Part shown: positions 1 through 10,361 of the stretch, one piece after another
Position numbering within the stretch: position 1 is the stretch's first letter
Layout: each line of letters opens with the position of its first letter
From: Serinus canaria
Taxonomy: Eukaryota > Chordata > Aves > Passeriformes > Fringillidae
Assembly: GCF_022539315.1 (NCBI RefSeq)
Contig: NC_066317.1
Location: forward strand, 69,585,679-69,649,678
Direction: 5' to 3'
Length of the DNA: 64,000 nt
Made by a program: the position numbers and the translations under genes
Notes under the pieces: model-generated
What the model was told of the DNA's origin: nothing
The model's database searches: none
Seen by the model: only the letters and a program-made list of their open reading frames with translations

Positions 1-190
1 TCCTCCCCCCGGTATCCCCCCGGCTCCCCGCGGTTCCTGACGTCACCTGCCAATATCCCGCTGGTGCCGCGGGGATGGATCGATCGTCCCCGTGTGTCAC
101 TCTCTGTCCTTATGTAAGCGCGGGGGGGCCCGGGGGGGGCACGTCCCCGGTGTGTGACCCCCCCTGAGCCCCCATTCCCCCCTCTCCCAG

Positions 191-740
191 AGCAATACGC
201 CGTGGACGAGCTGCTCCGAGCCTTCATGCAGCGCGTGGAGATCGACGAGCAGGTCATCATCTACCTGGAGATGACGCAGGTATGGGGGGGCTGGAGGGCA
301 CGGAGACCCCCGGGGTGGTGGGGAGGGGGGCACAGAGACTCCCAGGTGATGGGGTGACCCTCCCCAAAATCCCTCTCCAGTTCCACAACGCCCGGCAGCT
401 GGCGGCGTGGTGCCTGCACTACATCTGCACCAACTACAACCGCGTCTGCCGCCGCTTCCCCCGCGAGATGAAGTTCATGTCCCCAGGTACAGACGGGATG
501 GGCGGGGGGCACGGGGAGAGGAGGGGAGGGGGTCTCCCGCCGTGCCCTGAGCCCCGGGATGTTCCCGCAGAGAACCAGGCGCACTTTGAGCGGCACCGCT
601 GGCCCCCGGTGTGGTACTTGAAGGAGGAGGATCTGTACCTGCGCTCCAAGAAGGAGCGGGAGCGCGAGGAGCAGCTGCAGCGCAAGCAGCACCCCCGCAG
701 CAAGTGGTGCTTCTGGAGACCCTCACCCCCCGTGTCCTGA
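191..740 (+). CDS. RHOBTB2: RHOBTB-family protein, C-terminal part (last three coding exons)
   Basis: Three exons are visible: 191-279, 381-486 and 571-740 (stop TGA 738-740), all with AG/GT borders and matching phases. The joined peptide contains [20 protein letters not shown], then [20 protein letters not shown], then [15 protein letters not shown]. This is the second BTB/BACK-like tail of RhoBTB proteins, atypical Rho GTPases that act as cullin-3 substrate adaptors. The MKFMSPENQ stretch is closer to RHOBTB2 as I recall it. The extreme C-terminus (RSKWCFW then PSPPVS) looks more like RHOBTB1, so the family is certain but the paralogue is not. The GTPase and first BTB domains lie beyond the left edge. 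Confidence 0.8.
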
Positions 741-1910
741 GCGGGGGGCTGGGGGAGGGGACCCCCGCGTGGGGCTGGGGGCTCAGGAGGGCTGGGAGCC
801 CCTGTGCTGAGCAGGGGGTTCGGCCCCGGGGTCCCCGTGCAGGGTGAGGGGGCTCAGCTGGGCTGGGGGTCCCTGTGGTGAGTGGGGGGCTGGGGGGCTT
901 GGCTGGGCTGGGGGTCCCTGTGCTGGGCTGGGGGCTCTAGCCCTGGAACCCCCACAATTGACTTGGGGAGCTCAGCTGGGCTGGGGGTCCCTGTGTGGAG
1001 TGAGGTGCTTTGGCCTTGGGCTTTTTTAAAGGGCTGGGGGGCTCAGCTGGGCTGCGGGTCCCTGTGTTGAGGGAGGGGCTTGGTCCTGGGCTCCCATGCA
1101 GGGCTGGGGGTCCTTGTGCTGGCCTGAGGGGCTTAGGACCCCCACCCTCAGCCCCAGGGATCCCCCACTGAACAGAAGGGTTGGCTCCAGGACCCCCACC
1201 CTGGGCTGTGGCTCTCAGCCCTGGGACCCCCCCCCCACCTCTGAACCGGGGGGCTTGGCCGGGGTGGGGGTCCCCAAGGGCTTGTTTACCCCCCCTCCCC
1301 GGCTGTTTACAGGCTCTGCCGGGTCGCAGCCCCCCGGTCGCACCGTGCCTTTCCCCGGTGGGGGGGGGGGGGGCCGTGCTGAGCCCCCTCCCCCCGGCAG
1401 GCCCCCCCCGCCCTGGCCATCGCTGGTGCTACCTCTGACCGAGCAGTATTTGGGGCTGGGGGTGCGCAGGGAGTGGGGGCTCTGCCGCTCCCCCTTTCTT
1501 TTCTGGGGGGTCCCCACCCCCGTAGGGCTCTCTGGTGCTGTATTTTCTCCCCCCCCCACCGTGGGGCGGGGGGGGCCAAGCTGTGAGCAGGGCGGGGTGG
1601 GTGGGGGGTGGGCGCAGGGAGGGGTCCCTGGGTGCTTGTGTGGCTGCGAGAGCCCCCGGCTCATCTCTGTGCCTTGGACGGGCCCCCGGGGGGGATCACT
1701 GCCGCTGTCCCCGGGATGTGTCCCCACCCCGGAGTGAGGGGGGGAGCACTGTCCCCTCCCTCGGGCTGAACTGCACAACCGTTTTTACACTTTTTTACCC
1801 CAGGAGCACAGCGGGCCCCCCCGGCCTCGGGGCCCCACCCGGCCCGGAGCGGGGCCTCCCCACCTCAGCAGCGGCTGTTTTAACCTTTAATAAAGCTTTT
1901 TGTAACGGAT
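741..1910 (+). other. 3' UTR of the RHOBTB gene
   Basis: This 1.15-kb G-rich stretch between the RHOBTB stop and a canonical poly(A) signal has no convincing coding frame. About 770-1130 is a degenerate minisatellite built on GGCTGGGGGTCCCTGTG. A poly-G run lies at 1361-1373. Confidence 0.65.
1889..1894 (+). terminator. AATAAA poly(A) signal of the RHOBTB gene
   Basis: AATAAA lies in a T/A-rich patch (TTTAACCTTTAATAAAGC) inside otherwise GC-rich DNA, about 1.15 kb after the stop codon. It is the only canonical + strand signal there. Confidence 0.75.
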
Positions 1911-2029
1911 CTGGACTCTGCTGGGCCCCCCCAAACCCTGCTGGGCCCCCCCAAACCCTGCTGGGCCCCCCAACACGCGAGCCCTCCCCCCCGGGAAGGA
2001 GTGACACGGGGGGACTTCACTGGGGTGTA

Positions 2030-2035
2030 TTTATT
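2030..2035 (-). terminator. Candidate poly(A) signal of WDR54
   Basis: TTTATT on the + strand reads AATAAA on the minus strand, 837 nt beyond the WDR54 stop. If used, the 3' ends of WDR54 and the RHOBTB gene would face each other about 100 bp apart. Confidence 0.5.
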
Positions 2036-2871
2036 GGGGGGGGGAACAGACGTGGGGGGATCTGACCCACACACTGGGGGGGACACGAGTGGGACATAAA
2101 GGGTGGGAGGGTCATTTATGGGTGGGCAGGAGGGGTGGGGTTGGGGGGTTCCCCCCACCTCAGGGCCCGTCCCAGGCCAAGCCCCAGCCCAGCTCCAGGG
2201 CTGGGCCCCCCATTCCCCCCTCCCGGCCTCGCAGGGCCCTGGGAGCAGAGCCTGGGGTCACCTCAGCTCCCGTGGGAGGGTCAGGGACAGTCAGGGGGGC
2301 CTGGAGGGCACCTGGGGACGTCCCTGGGGTCCCACTGCAGCTGCTGCTGCTGTTTCCAGCCCCGGAGCACAGCTGGGGCCTCAAACATCTGGCCAGTGGC
2401 CATGGGACTGCAGCATCCCATGGGGATTTGGGATCCTGGGGGGTTGGGATGCAGGATCCCCCATGTCCCCATGGCCTCCCTCCCCCATTTTTTCCCTCCC
2501 CAGCAGCCGTGCCCGGCAGATGCTGCACCCTGGGACGCCGGGCTGGGCTCGGGGCTCTCCGGGCCGGAGCAGCAGGTAGCACAGGTTTCCCGGGATCCTC
2601 CCGTCTGAGCCGGGCCTGTTCCCAGCCACGCCACCCTCCGGGAAGGGCGGGAGGCCACGGGAGGATCCCGGAGCCGGTGGAAGCCATGGGAGGATCCCCT
2701 CGGGGGTGCTGGAGCAGCTCCCAGCCCTCGGGAGGGCTTCGGGCAGGGGGGGATCCCGGCCGGGCTCCCCCCACGGAGCTGCAGGGGGGTCTGTGCTCAG
2801 CCCTCACCCACGGCCGCGCTGCCGGAGCGTCCCGGCATTCCCGGCGTTCCCGTTATCCCGGCAGTGCCGGC

Positions 2872-5800
2872 TCAGGCGGGGCCGTAGCAGAGGATCTCGC
2901 TCAGGTCGTAGCCGGTGACAGCGAAGGTGTCCCCGGCGGGGTCACAGAAGCGGGCGCCACACACCTGAGTGTCTGTCACACACTCGGCGTGGCAGTGCTG
3001 CATCTGTGGGGGGGGCGGATCCAATTCCAATCCCAATTCCAGGATTTCCATAGCTCCAAGGCCACATCCCTGTCCCCTGTCCCCACGGAGCAGCCGTGGC
3101 TCCAACTCCCGTGTCCATGTCCCAAGCCCAGACTGACCTCGATGTCATCGGTGTCCGGGTTCCTGCTGAGCTTCCAGACGTGGACAAAGGAATCCTCTGC
3201 ACCCGAGAGCAGCTGCCAGGGGAGCAGGGGGACCGTGGGGACACCACGGAGGTGGCACTGCCATTGGCAGGGTGGGACACTGGGGTGGGATATCGGGGTG
3301 GGATGTGGGGTGGGTGGGATGCCAAGCTGGGATTTCAGGTTGGGATTTCATGTGGGTTGTGGGGTGGGATGCAGGTTGGGATTTCAGGCCGGAATTCAAA
3401 GTGGGATGCCAGGCTGGGCTTTCAGGTTGGAATGCAAGGTTGGGATTTCAGGTTGGAGTGCCAAGCTGGGATTTCAGGCTGGAATGCCAGGTGGGATGTG
3501 GGGTGGGATGCCAGGTTGGGATTTCAGGTGGGAATTTCAGGTTGGAATGCCAGGTGGATGTCAGGGTGGGATGCCAGATTGGGATATTGGGCAGGATGCC
3601 AGCATGGGATGCTGAGTGTGATGCCAGGCGTGACTCCAGGTGTGACACCAGGTGTGACCCCTGTCACCCCCGTACCTTGCCGGTGAGCGGTGCCAAGTCG
3701 AGCGCGTAGATCCAGCGGGCGTGGGCGCTGACCTGGGCACGGATCCGCCCCGACCCCGCCTCCCACAGCCGGATCTGCCCGTCCCCATAGCCCGCGGCCA
3801 CGATCCCGTTCCACAGCGCCACCGAGGAGCAGGTGCAGCTGGACACAGGGCCACGTGTCACCACCTCAGGGTGTCCCTCCCTCGTGTCCAACACCCCGCG
3901 GGATCCCCGGCGCTCACCCAGATCCCGGGATCTTCCCGAGCAGCGTGAACTCCTCCCCGCTGCTCCACAGGCACAGCGTCCCGGAGTCATCGGCTGTCAC
4001 CAGGTCCCCAGCCCCGTCCTGTGGGGAGAGATGGCTCAGGGACACCGGGCGGTGTCCCCAGCTCTGGGATGGCACTGTCCCACGGGCACCAGGACAAGCT
4101 GGGACAGCTCCTGAAGTGCTGACGGGTCCCGGCCGGAGCGTGGCCGGCCGCGCCCGAGGGCGGCTCCGTTGGAACTCGTCCGGCCCTGCCCACGCGGCCA
4201 CGCCAGGGTGGATTTCGAGGAAGGATCAGGGCACCCCTCCCTCCCTCCCTCCGTGAGGATTCCCGGCTCCTCCCGGCCCTGGGAATGCCCCAGTGCAGCC
4301 CTGGGAACCCTCGGAGCAAAGCCCGGGGCGGCAGTGGGAGGTGACACAAGAGCTCCGTGTCACCACGGTGACACGGCAGCTCGGGAATGGCATCTGGGGG
4401 ATGAAATTCCTTGGGGATCCCAGAGCAAGGAAAGTTCAGTGACTCATCAGGGAAAGTGCTGAGTGGGAGGAAACTGGCTGGTGAGTCTGCAGGGACCTGC
4501 CCTGTGAGCTTCCAGTGCCTAAGGAGGTTGCAGGAGAGATGGGAGGAATTTGGGACAAAGGATGGCGTGACAGGACACAAGGAGTGGCTTCCCACAGGAG
4601 AAGCAGAGATTTGGGTGGGATTTTGGGAAGAAATCCTTCCCTATGAGGGTGGGGAGGCCCAGAGAAGCTGTGGCTGCCCCAGGATCCCTGGAAGTGTCCA
4701 AGGCCAGGCTGGAGCCACCTGGGACAGTGGAAGATGTCCCTGCCCATGGCAGGGGTGGGACTGATGAGATTTAGGGTCCCCCTCACTCCCATACCGGGGC
4801 CTGGCCCCGCTCGGCCGCGATGTCGGTGATGGGATCCCGGTGCTGCTCCAGGACCTCGCTCAGCGTCACATTGGTCCCTTTTGGGGGGATGTCAAACACC
4901 AGCACGGCCCCAAAGGACGTCCCTGTGGGGTCAGGGGGGTCAGCAGGGGCTGGGCCAGCCCAGAGCCACCACCCTGGCCACGCCCCGGGCTCACCCACGC
5001 AGATGAAGCGGCCGCCGACCGCGGCGATGCCTCGGGCGAACACGGAATGTTCTGGAAGGGAAAGGTTTGTGTCACTGTGGGACAGGAATTGGGGAAGGGA
5101 ACAGGTTTGTGTCACTCCTGGGCAGGGAACAACCTCTGGGACAGGGACTGAGGAAGGGAACAGGTTTGTGTCACCTTGGGACAGGGATTGGGGAACAGAT
5201 TTGTGTCACTGTGGGACAGGAACTGGGGAAGGGAACAGGTTTGTGTCACCTTGGGACAGGGATTGGGGAAGGGAACAGGTTTGTGTCACTCCTGGGACAG
5301 GAACTGGGGAAGGGAACAGGTTTGTGTCACTGTGGGACAGGAATTGGGGGTCAGACCCCATCCCTGGCACAGGTTTGGGCCTGTCACAAGATATGGAGGT
5401 GTTGGTGTGCAGGAGGTGGGGAAGGGGCTGGAGCACCAGGAGCAGCTGAGGGAGCTGGGGAAGGGGCTCAGCCTGGAGCAAAGGGCGATCAGGGGGTGTG
5501 GGGAATGGATTTGTAGAAAAGTTTTAAGGTTTGGCAGAAGGGTTGGACAAATGGGGACACCTTGTGTCTCTGCACACCTCCCTGACAGGAGGGGACAACC
5601 AGGGAACAGGGACAGGATGAGAGGGAACAGCCCCAAGCTGTGCCAGGAGAGGTTTAGGTTGGATATTGGCAAAATTCCTTCCTGGAAAGGACTGGAATTT
5701 CCATCCTGGCAGGGGTGGAGACCCCATCCCTGGGGGGATTTCCAAGCCCTGTGCAGGTGGCTCTTGGGGACAGGGTCAGAGGTGGCCTGGGCAGGGCTGG

Positions 5801-7845
5801 GGGGCTCAGGGGGGATTCACCTGCCGGGAGCTCTGGGACGTCCAGGGCGTGCCAGAACACCATGGTGGAGCCATCAGCCTCGTACATCTGCCATGGAGGA
5901 ACGGGCTGGGACACTCTGGGGGGGACAGGGGGACCCCCAGGACCCCCCAGTGCCCCCCAGGCCTCACCTGGACCCCACGCTGGGACGTGAGCACCAGCAG
6001 CACCCGCGACGGGAGCTCGCACCACGCGGCCTGCAGGGACACACAGGGGACACTGAGGGATCCTCCTGGGGCAGCACCCCCAAAACATCCCTCCAACCCC
6101 TCCTCCTGGGGGCCTTCCCCTGGAGAACCCCCAAAATCCCCTCCTGAAGCCTCTCAAATCCTCCTCCAGGAGCTCCCCAAACTCCTACCCCTGGAACAGG
6201 AGTCCCCACATCTCCTCCTGGAACAGGAACCCCCAGATTTTCTCCTGGAACCCCCAAATCTCCTTCTGGAACCCCCAAACCCTCCTAGAGCCCCCCAAAT
6301 CTTCCTCCTATGACAGGAGCCCCCAGATTTTCTCCTGGAGCCCCCCAGTCTCCTCCTGGAACCCCCAAACTCCTATCCCGTGATTAGTAACCCTCAAATC
6401 TCCTTCTAGAGCTCCCCAAACCCCTCCTGGAGCCCCCCAAACCCCTTTTGGAGCCCCCCAAATCTCCTCCTGAAGCTCCTGGAGCCCCTCAAACCCATTA
6501 TCCTAGAACAGGAGTCCCCAAACCCCTTCTGGAGCCCCCCAAATCTCCTCCTGAAGCTCCTGGAGCCCCTCAAACCCATTCTCCTGGAACAGGAGTCCCC
6601 AAACCCCTCCTGGAGCCCCCCAAATCCCTCCTGGAGCCCCCCAAATCAAACCTCCTGGAACAGGAGCCCCCAATCTCCTCCTGGAGCCCCCAGCCCCCTC
6701 TCTTGAGGGGCAGTGCCCTGCCCCAGGTGTGTTCAGTGTCCCCCCAGGTCAGTCCCTGCTGGCCTCAAGGACTCCCCCAAATTCCCCCAGACCCTTCAGG
6801 GGGCTCCTTTCCCCTCCCCACACTCAGAACCCCGCAGGATCCTGAACCCCCCCCGCCCCATTTCAGTGCCAGGGCTGTGACACGACCCCCCCCCGGTGCC
6901 AGGGCCGTGTCCCACCCCCTGCCCGCTGCCAGCAGGACCCAGCCCGGGCTGTCCCCGTGCCTCACCTGGGTCAGCAGGGGGGTGCTGAGGGCAGAGCCCC
7001 CTCCCCGCGCCTGCAGCTGCCGGGGGGGCCCCTCGCTGGCCAGCAGGCTGAGCGTGGTGCCGTGCACGGCCCCGAAGGCGGGGGCACGGCAGGGCGGGCA
7101 CAGCACGGCCAGGTTGTTGTACAGGGCCGAGCTGCTGCTCCGCAGCGCCAGGCTCCGCTCCCGCCGGTACGGCCTGGGGGCACAGCCAGGGGGGTTTGGG
7201 GAGATTCTGGGGGGGCTGGAGGGGATCCGAGGGGTGAGGTGGGAACGGAGAGGGAATGGGGGTGGATTCGAGAGGGGCAGGGATGGGTCTGGAGGGGCTG
7301 GTGTGGGGCCGGTGATGGGTCCAGATGGGGAGGGGCAGATCCAGGGGGCTGGGGGCAGATCCAAGGGGCTGGGGGTAGACCCAGGGGGCAGATCCAGGAG
7401 AGTGGGGGGCAGCTCCAAGGGGGTCGGGGGAGCTCCAGGGCGCTAGAGGCAGATCCAGAAGAGGGGGGGCAGATCCAGGGGGCAGAGGGCAGATCCACCC
7501 GTCTCCCCTTCCAGCGCCCCTCACAACCCCCGGCCCAAGCTCCGGTGCCAGAGACCCCACCCCAGCCTCACCTCACGGACCCCCCCGAGCCCCTCGCCCT
7601 GCCCGTCCCGCCCTCCCCGAGGCCCGGTGCCCCTCAGGGCCCCTCAGTGCCCCCCGGTTCCCCTCAGTGCCCCCGTTCCCCCTCAGTGCCCCCCAGTTCC
7701 CCCTCAGTGCCCCTCGGTTCCCCTCAGCGCCCCCCGTTCCCCCTCAGTGCCCCCAGTTCCCCCTCAGTGCCCCTCGGTTCCCCTCCGTGCCCCCCGTTCC
7801 CCCTCCCCCCCCCCGTCCCGCTCACCCGGTGCTTGCCGCCGCCAT
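2872..7845 (-). CDS. WDR54: WD repeat-containing protein 54
   Basis: Ten coding exons on the minus strand: 7826-7845, 6966-7173, 5968-6030, 5821-5887, 4995-5051, 4795-4922, 3918-4018, 3676-3838, 3138-3212 and 2872-3003. They join in phase to 337 aa; human WDR54 is about 334 aa as I recall. The start ATG (7843-7845) gives MAAASTG, after which exon 2 supplies YRRERSLALRSSSSALYNNL, matching the human N-terminus. WD-repeat material includes VFARGIAAVGGRFICVG, DLVTADDSGTLCLWSSG, WNGIVAAGYGDGQIRLWEAG and AEDSFVHVWKLSRNPD. The protein ends in AVTGYDLSEI and a short tail. WDR54 is a small beta-propeller scaffold; a link to EGFR signalling is reported but not visible here. Introns carry minisatellites and CR1 pieces. 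It is divergent from the C2orf81 homologue and convergent with RHOBTB. Confidence 0.95.
3270..3655. repeat. Minisatellite in a WDR54 intron
   Basis: Short degenerate units built on GGGATTTCAGGTTGGAATGC are repeated across the intron between exons 8 and 9. Long open frames here (for example Gly-Trp-Asp rich) are artefacts of the repeat. Confidence 0.85.
4555..4785 (+). mobile_element. CR1 3'-tail fragment
   Basis: It carries the bird CR1 3' module: GACAGGACAC then GGAATCCTT-like, GAAGCTGTGGCTGCCCC and CCAAGGCCAGGCTGGA. It lies antisense to WDR54, in its sixth intron. Confidence 0.75.
5050..5350. repeat. About 40-bp minisatellite in a WDR54 intron
   Basis: Units of GGGAACAGGTTTGTGTCAC followed by a GGGACAGGAATTGGGGAA-like half repeat about seven times. 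The array begins within a few bases of the exon 5 acceptor (5052-5054, minus strand). Confidence 0.85.
5390..5815 (+). mobile_element. CR1 fragment, sense strand +
   Basis: Contains the more internal CR1 block (GAGCAGCTGAGGGAGCTGGG, then an ACACCTCCCTGA box) followed by the 3' block ATTCCTTCCTGGAAAGG and GGGGGGATTT. It stops just short of WDR54 exon 4. Confidence 0.75.
6110..6700. repeat. C-rich minisatellite in WDR54 intron 2
   Basis: Degenerate units CTCCTGGAGCCCCCCAAATC fill most of the intron between exons 3 and 2. Confidence 0.85.
7300..7810. repeat. Two adjacent minisatellites in WDR54 intron 1
   Basis: 7300-7500 is built on GGGGGCAGATCCAGGGGG. 7620-7810 is built on CCCTCAGTGCCCCCGTTCC, and its last copy lies about 15 bp from the exon 1 donor. 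Confidence 0.8.
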
Positions 7846-7936
7846 GGAGACGCGTCGCGGCGTGATGACGCAATGCGGGCGGCGCACGGTGATTACGTCA
7901 CGTTACCGTGGAGCCCGGGACGCCGAAGGGGCGGGG
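7846..7936. promoter_or_regulatory. Divergent WDR54 / C2orf81 promoter
   Basis: Only 91 bp separate the WDR54 ATG (minus, 7845) from the C2orf81 ATG (plus, 7937). The interval is GC-rich with no TATA box. It holds an ATF/C/EBP-like TGACGCAAT at 7866-7874 and a CRE-like TTACGTCA at 7893-7900. The human orthologues are also head to head as I recall, so this is probably an ancient bidirectional promoter. Confidence 0.7.
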
Positions 7937-10356
7937 ATGGCCGAGGTGGGACTGGGAGGGACTGGGGGAACTGGGAGGGACTGGGAGGCGGCGGAGCGGG
8001 GCAGAGGGGGCGGGGCATGGATGGAAGGAGCTGGGGGATGTGGGGAGTTGGGGTGTGCTGGGATTTACTGGGGTGTACTGGGGGGCCATGCTGGGGTGGG
8101 CTGGGAAGTAATGAGCTACACTGGGGTGTACTGGGATGCGCTGGGATGTATTGGGCTGTACTGGGGAGCCATGCTGAGGTGGGCTAGGAGGTACTGGGCT
8201 ATACTGGGATGAGCTGGGATGAGCTGGGATATACTGGGGAGCCATGCTGAGGTGGGCTGGGAGGTACTGGGCTATACTGGGATGTACTGGGATGAGCTGA
8301 GGAGCCCTGCCAGGGTGGGCTGAGAGGTACTGGACTATACTAGGATGAGCTGGGAGGAGCTGGGATATACTGGGGAGCCATGCTAAGGTGGGCTGGGAGG
8401 TACTGGGCTATACTGGGATGTACTGGGATGAGCTGAGGAGCCACGCTGGGCTGCGTGGCGGTGTACTGGTCCATACTGGGGCGCACTGGGCTGCTCCCGC
8501 CGGGGCAGCGGGAGCTGTGGGTGTCTCTATCCCGGAGCAGAAGGGGAAATCCCGCGGGGCCGGCACCAGATCGAAGCAGGACAAGCCCCGGGCGCAGGCC
8601 CGGCAGTCCAAGAAGGGGTCCCCCAGAAGCTCCGGGCGCACCTCGATCCAGCTCAGCCCGTCCCCGGATGCCGAGCCCCCGGAGCCCCTGGACGTGGAGC
8701 CCATCCTGGATGAGCTCCTGGAGCGGGTCCTGATCGAGAGCGCGCAGGCGGCCGTGGCTCGGCAGGTGAGAGACGCCCCCCCTGATTTGGGGAGGTTTTG
8801 GGGGGCTGGGAGCTGCGGGCGGGGTCTCAGCGCCGTGTCCGCAGCGGGTGCCATTCGTGGTGTCGCGGGCGCGGGACGCCATCCTGTTTGTCGCGGAGTG
8901 GTGCTTCCTGGTGCGGGATGACACGGTCCCGGATCCCACGGGGGACCCGGATCCCGAGCGGGACGGAGTCTGGAAGGAGGACGAGGAGCCCCCAGCCGGC
9001 CTCTGGGACTCCTGGACACCGAGCGTTCTCGCCGTCGCGGAGGCCTTTTCGTTCTCGGAAGAGGTGAGAGGTTCCCCAAGGCCCCAGAACCCGCCCGGGC
9101 CGGGGGACTCGCGGTGTCACCTCACAGAGTCTCCTCTGTCCCTGGCCAGCTCTTGTCCGAGGATGTCTTCGTGGCAGCCGAGGCCGAAAGTCCGCCCGTG
9201 AGTCCCGGCGAGGTTCCCGCCGCTGCGCCCGCCCTGGCTGTCCCTCTGCCCCCGGGCCAGGTGAGACGTGCCCCGATCCCCCCTCCCCGAGACCCCCCGG
9301 GCTGAGCCCCGGCGGTCCCGTGGTGTCACCCACGGTGGGGGACCCGACACCCGCACCCACACCGGGTCCCTCTGCCCGCCGTGCCAGTCCCGGTCCGCAG
9401 TCGCCGCCGTTCGTCCCGCTCAGCTTCCCGGGCCACGACCGCCCCGCCCGAAGCCGCTCAGCGTTCCCCAGCCCCGCGAGAGGGGCCGCTCACGCACCCG
9501 AGCCCCCGCGAGGGGCCGCCCACCCTCCCGGGCTCCCGGGAAGGGCCGCTCACCCACCCGAGCCCCCGGGAAAAGCCGCTCACCCACCCGAGCCCCCGAG
9601 AAGGGCCGCCAGCCCCCGGCTCAGCCGCCGGCCGCGCCTCCGGAACCCGCAGCGCCCGCAGCACCGGAGCCCCGCGAGGGCGCGGGGAAGGTCGACGATC
9701 GAGAGCCACCAACGCCATCCTCCTCCAGCTCCAGCTCCAGCTCCAGCTCCAGCTCCAGCGAGCCGTCCATCCAGTCGTGCAAACCCGCCCGCAGCGCCGG
9801 GGTGCCCCGGCTGCGTGTCCGCCGCGGTGCCGCCCGCTGGGTGCTGCCCGAGGTGAAGGTGCTGGACGTGAGCACCGAGTCCGAGCGGCCGCGCTTGGGA
9901 GCCTCGCGGACCCGGATGCTCCTATCGGGATCCCACGTGCAGGTCGTCCCGGGAACCCCCAGGGCCCCTAGGGTCGAGCCGCAGCTGTGCGACCCCTGGC
10001 TGGCCTCGGTCCACCTGGCACCCGGTGTCACCGTGCGCTGGGGCGGCTGCGAGCGGCGCGGGCCGGCTCTGGCGGGGCACGGCGGGGAAGAGCTGGGGGA
10101 CGAGGCTTTGAGGAGGGCGGAGAAGGACCTGAAGCCCATCCTGCCCCACCCGGAGTGCCGGCTCGCGGAGTACGGAGAGTCAGAGTGGCAGGATGACCCG
10201 CTGGAAATGGAGCTCCCGGGGCTGCCCCTCCCGGCGCCGTTGCCGGCTCTGGGAGGATCCGGGTCGCCCCGTGTGTCGCCGGTGCAGTGGCTGGCACCGG
10301 GCGTGGCTTTGTCGGACGCTCCCGGAGATCGGGGCTCTTTATCTTCTCAGAAATAA
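7937..10356 (+). CDS. C2orf81: C2orf81 homologue (uncharacterised conserved protein)
   Basis: Five coding exons: 7937-7945 (MAE), 8541-8765, 8845-9063, 9150-9260 and 9388-10356, all phase 0 with AG/GT borders, giving 510 aa. Similarity to human C2orf81 is clearest in the N-terminal third: a TRSK motif, then DVEPILDELLERVLIESAQA, then VPFVVSRARDAILFVAEWCF and DEEPPAGLWDSW. Near the C-terminus, PWLASVHLAPGVTVRWGG matches a human LAPGV block. The middle of exon 5 is disordered, with imperfect 10-aa repeats around RSPTRAPGK and a run of 14 serines (about 9718-9760). No catalytic motif is visible and the function is unknown. The start is the nearest ATG to the shared promoter and rests on a 9-nt exon, so it is less certain than the rest. 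Confidence 0.85.
7990..8460. repeat. Minisatellite in C2orf81 intron 1
   Basis: Higher-order units of about 62-83 bp (TACTGGGATGAGCTGGGA plus a GAGCCATGCTGAGGTGGG half) start near 8085, 8168, 8242, 8304 and 8378. The array fills nearly the whole first intron. Confidence 0.9.
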
Positions 10357-10361
10357 ATAAA
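10352..10361 (+). terminator. Two overlapping AATAAA signals on the C2orf81 stop codon
   Basis: AATAAA occurs at 10352-10357 and again at 10356-10361. The stop TAA (10354-10356) is inside the first copy, which implies a 3' UTR of only a few tens of bases. Confidence 0.75.

Noticed and set aside
2089..3615. 508-aa open frame on the + strand
   Set aside because: It overlaps WDR54 exons and their flanking minisatellite in antisense. Its Trp/Gly/Met-rich half is repeat translation, not a gene.
7620..8460. CRISPR-like or bacterial repeat arrays
   Set aside because: Direct repeats have no unique spacers, and the context is a split eukaryotic gene.
9268..10356. C2orf81 exon 5 as a single-exon 362-aa gene starting at 9268
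   Set aside because: A good acceptor at 9387 joins it in phase to exon 4, whose N-terminal partners match human C2orf81.
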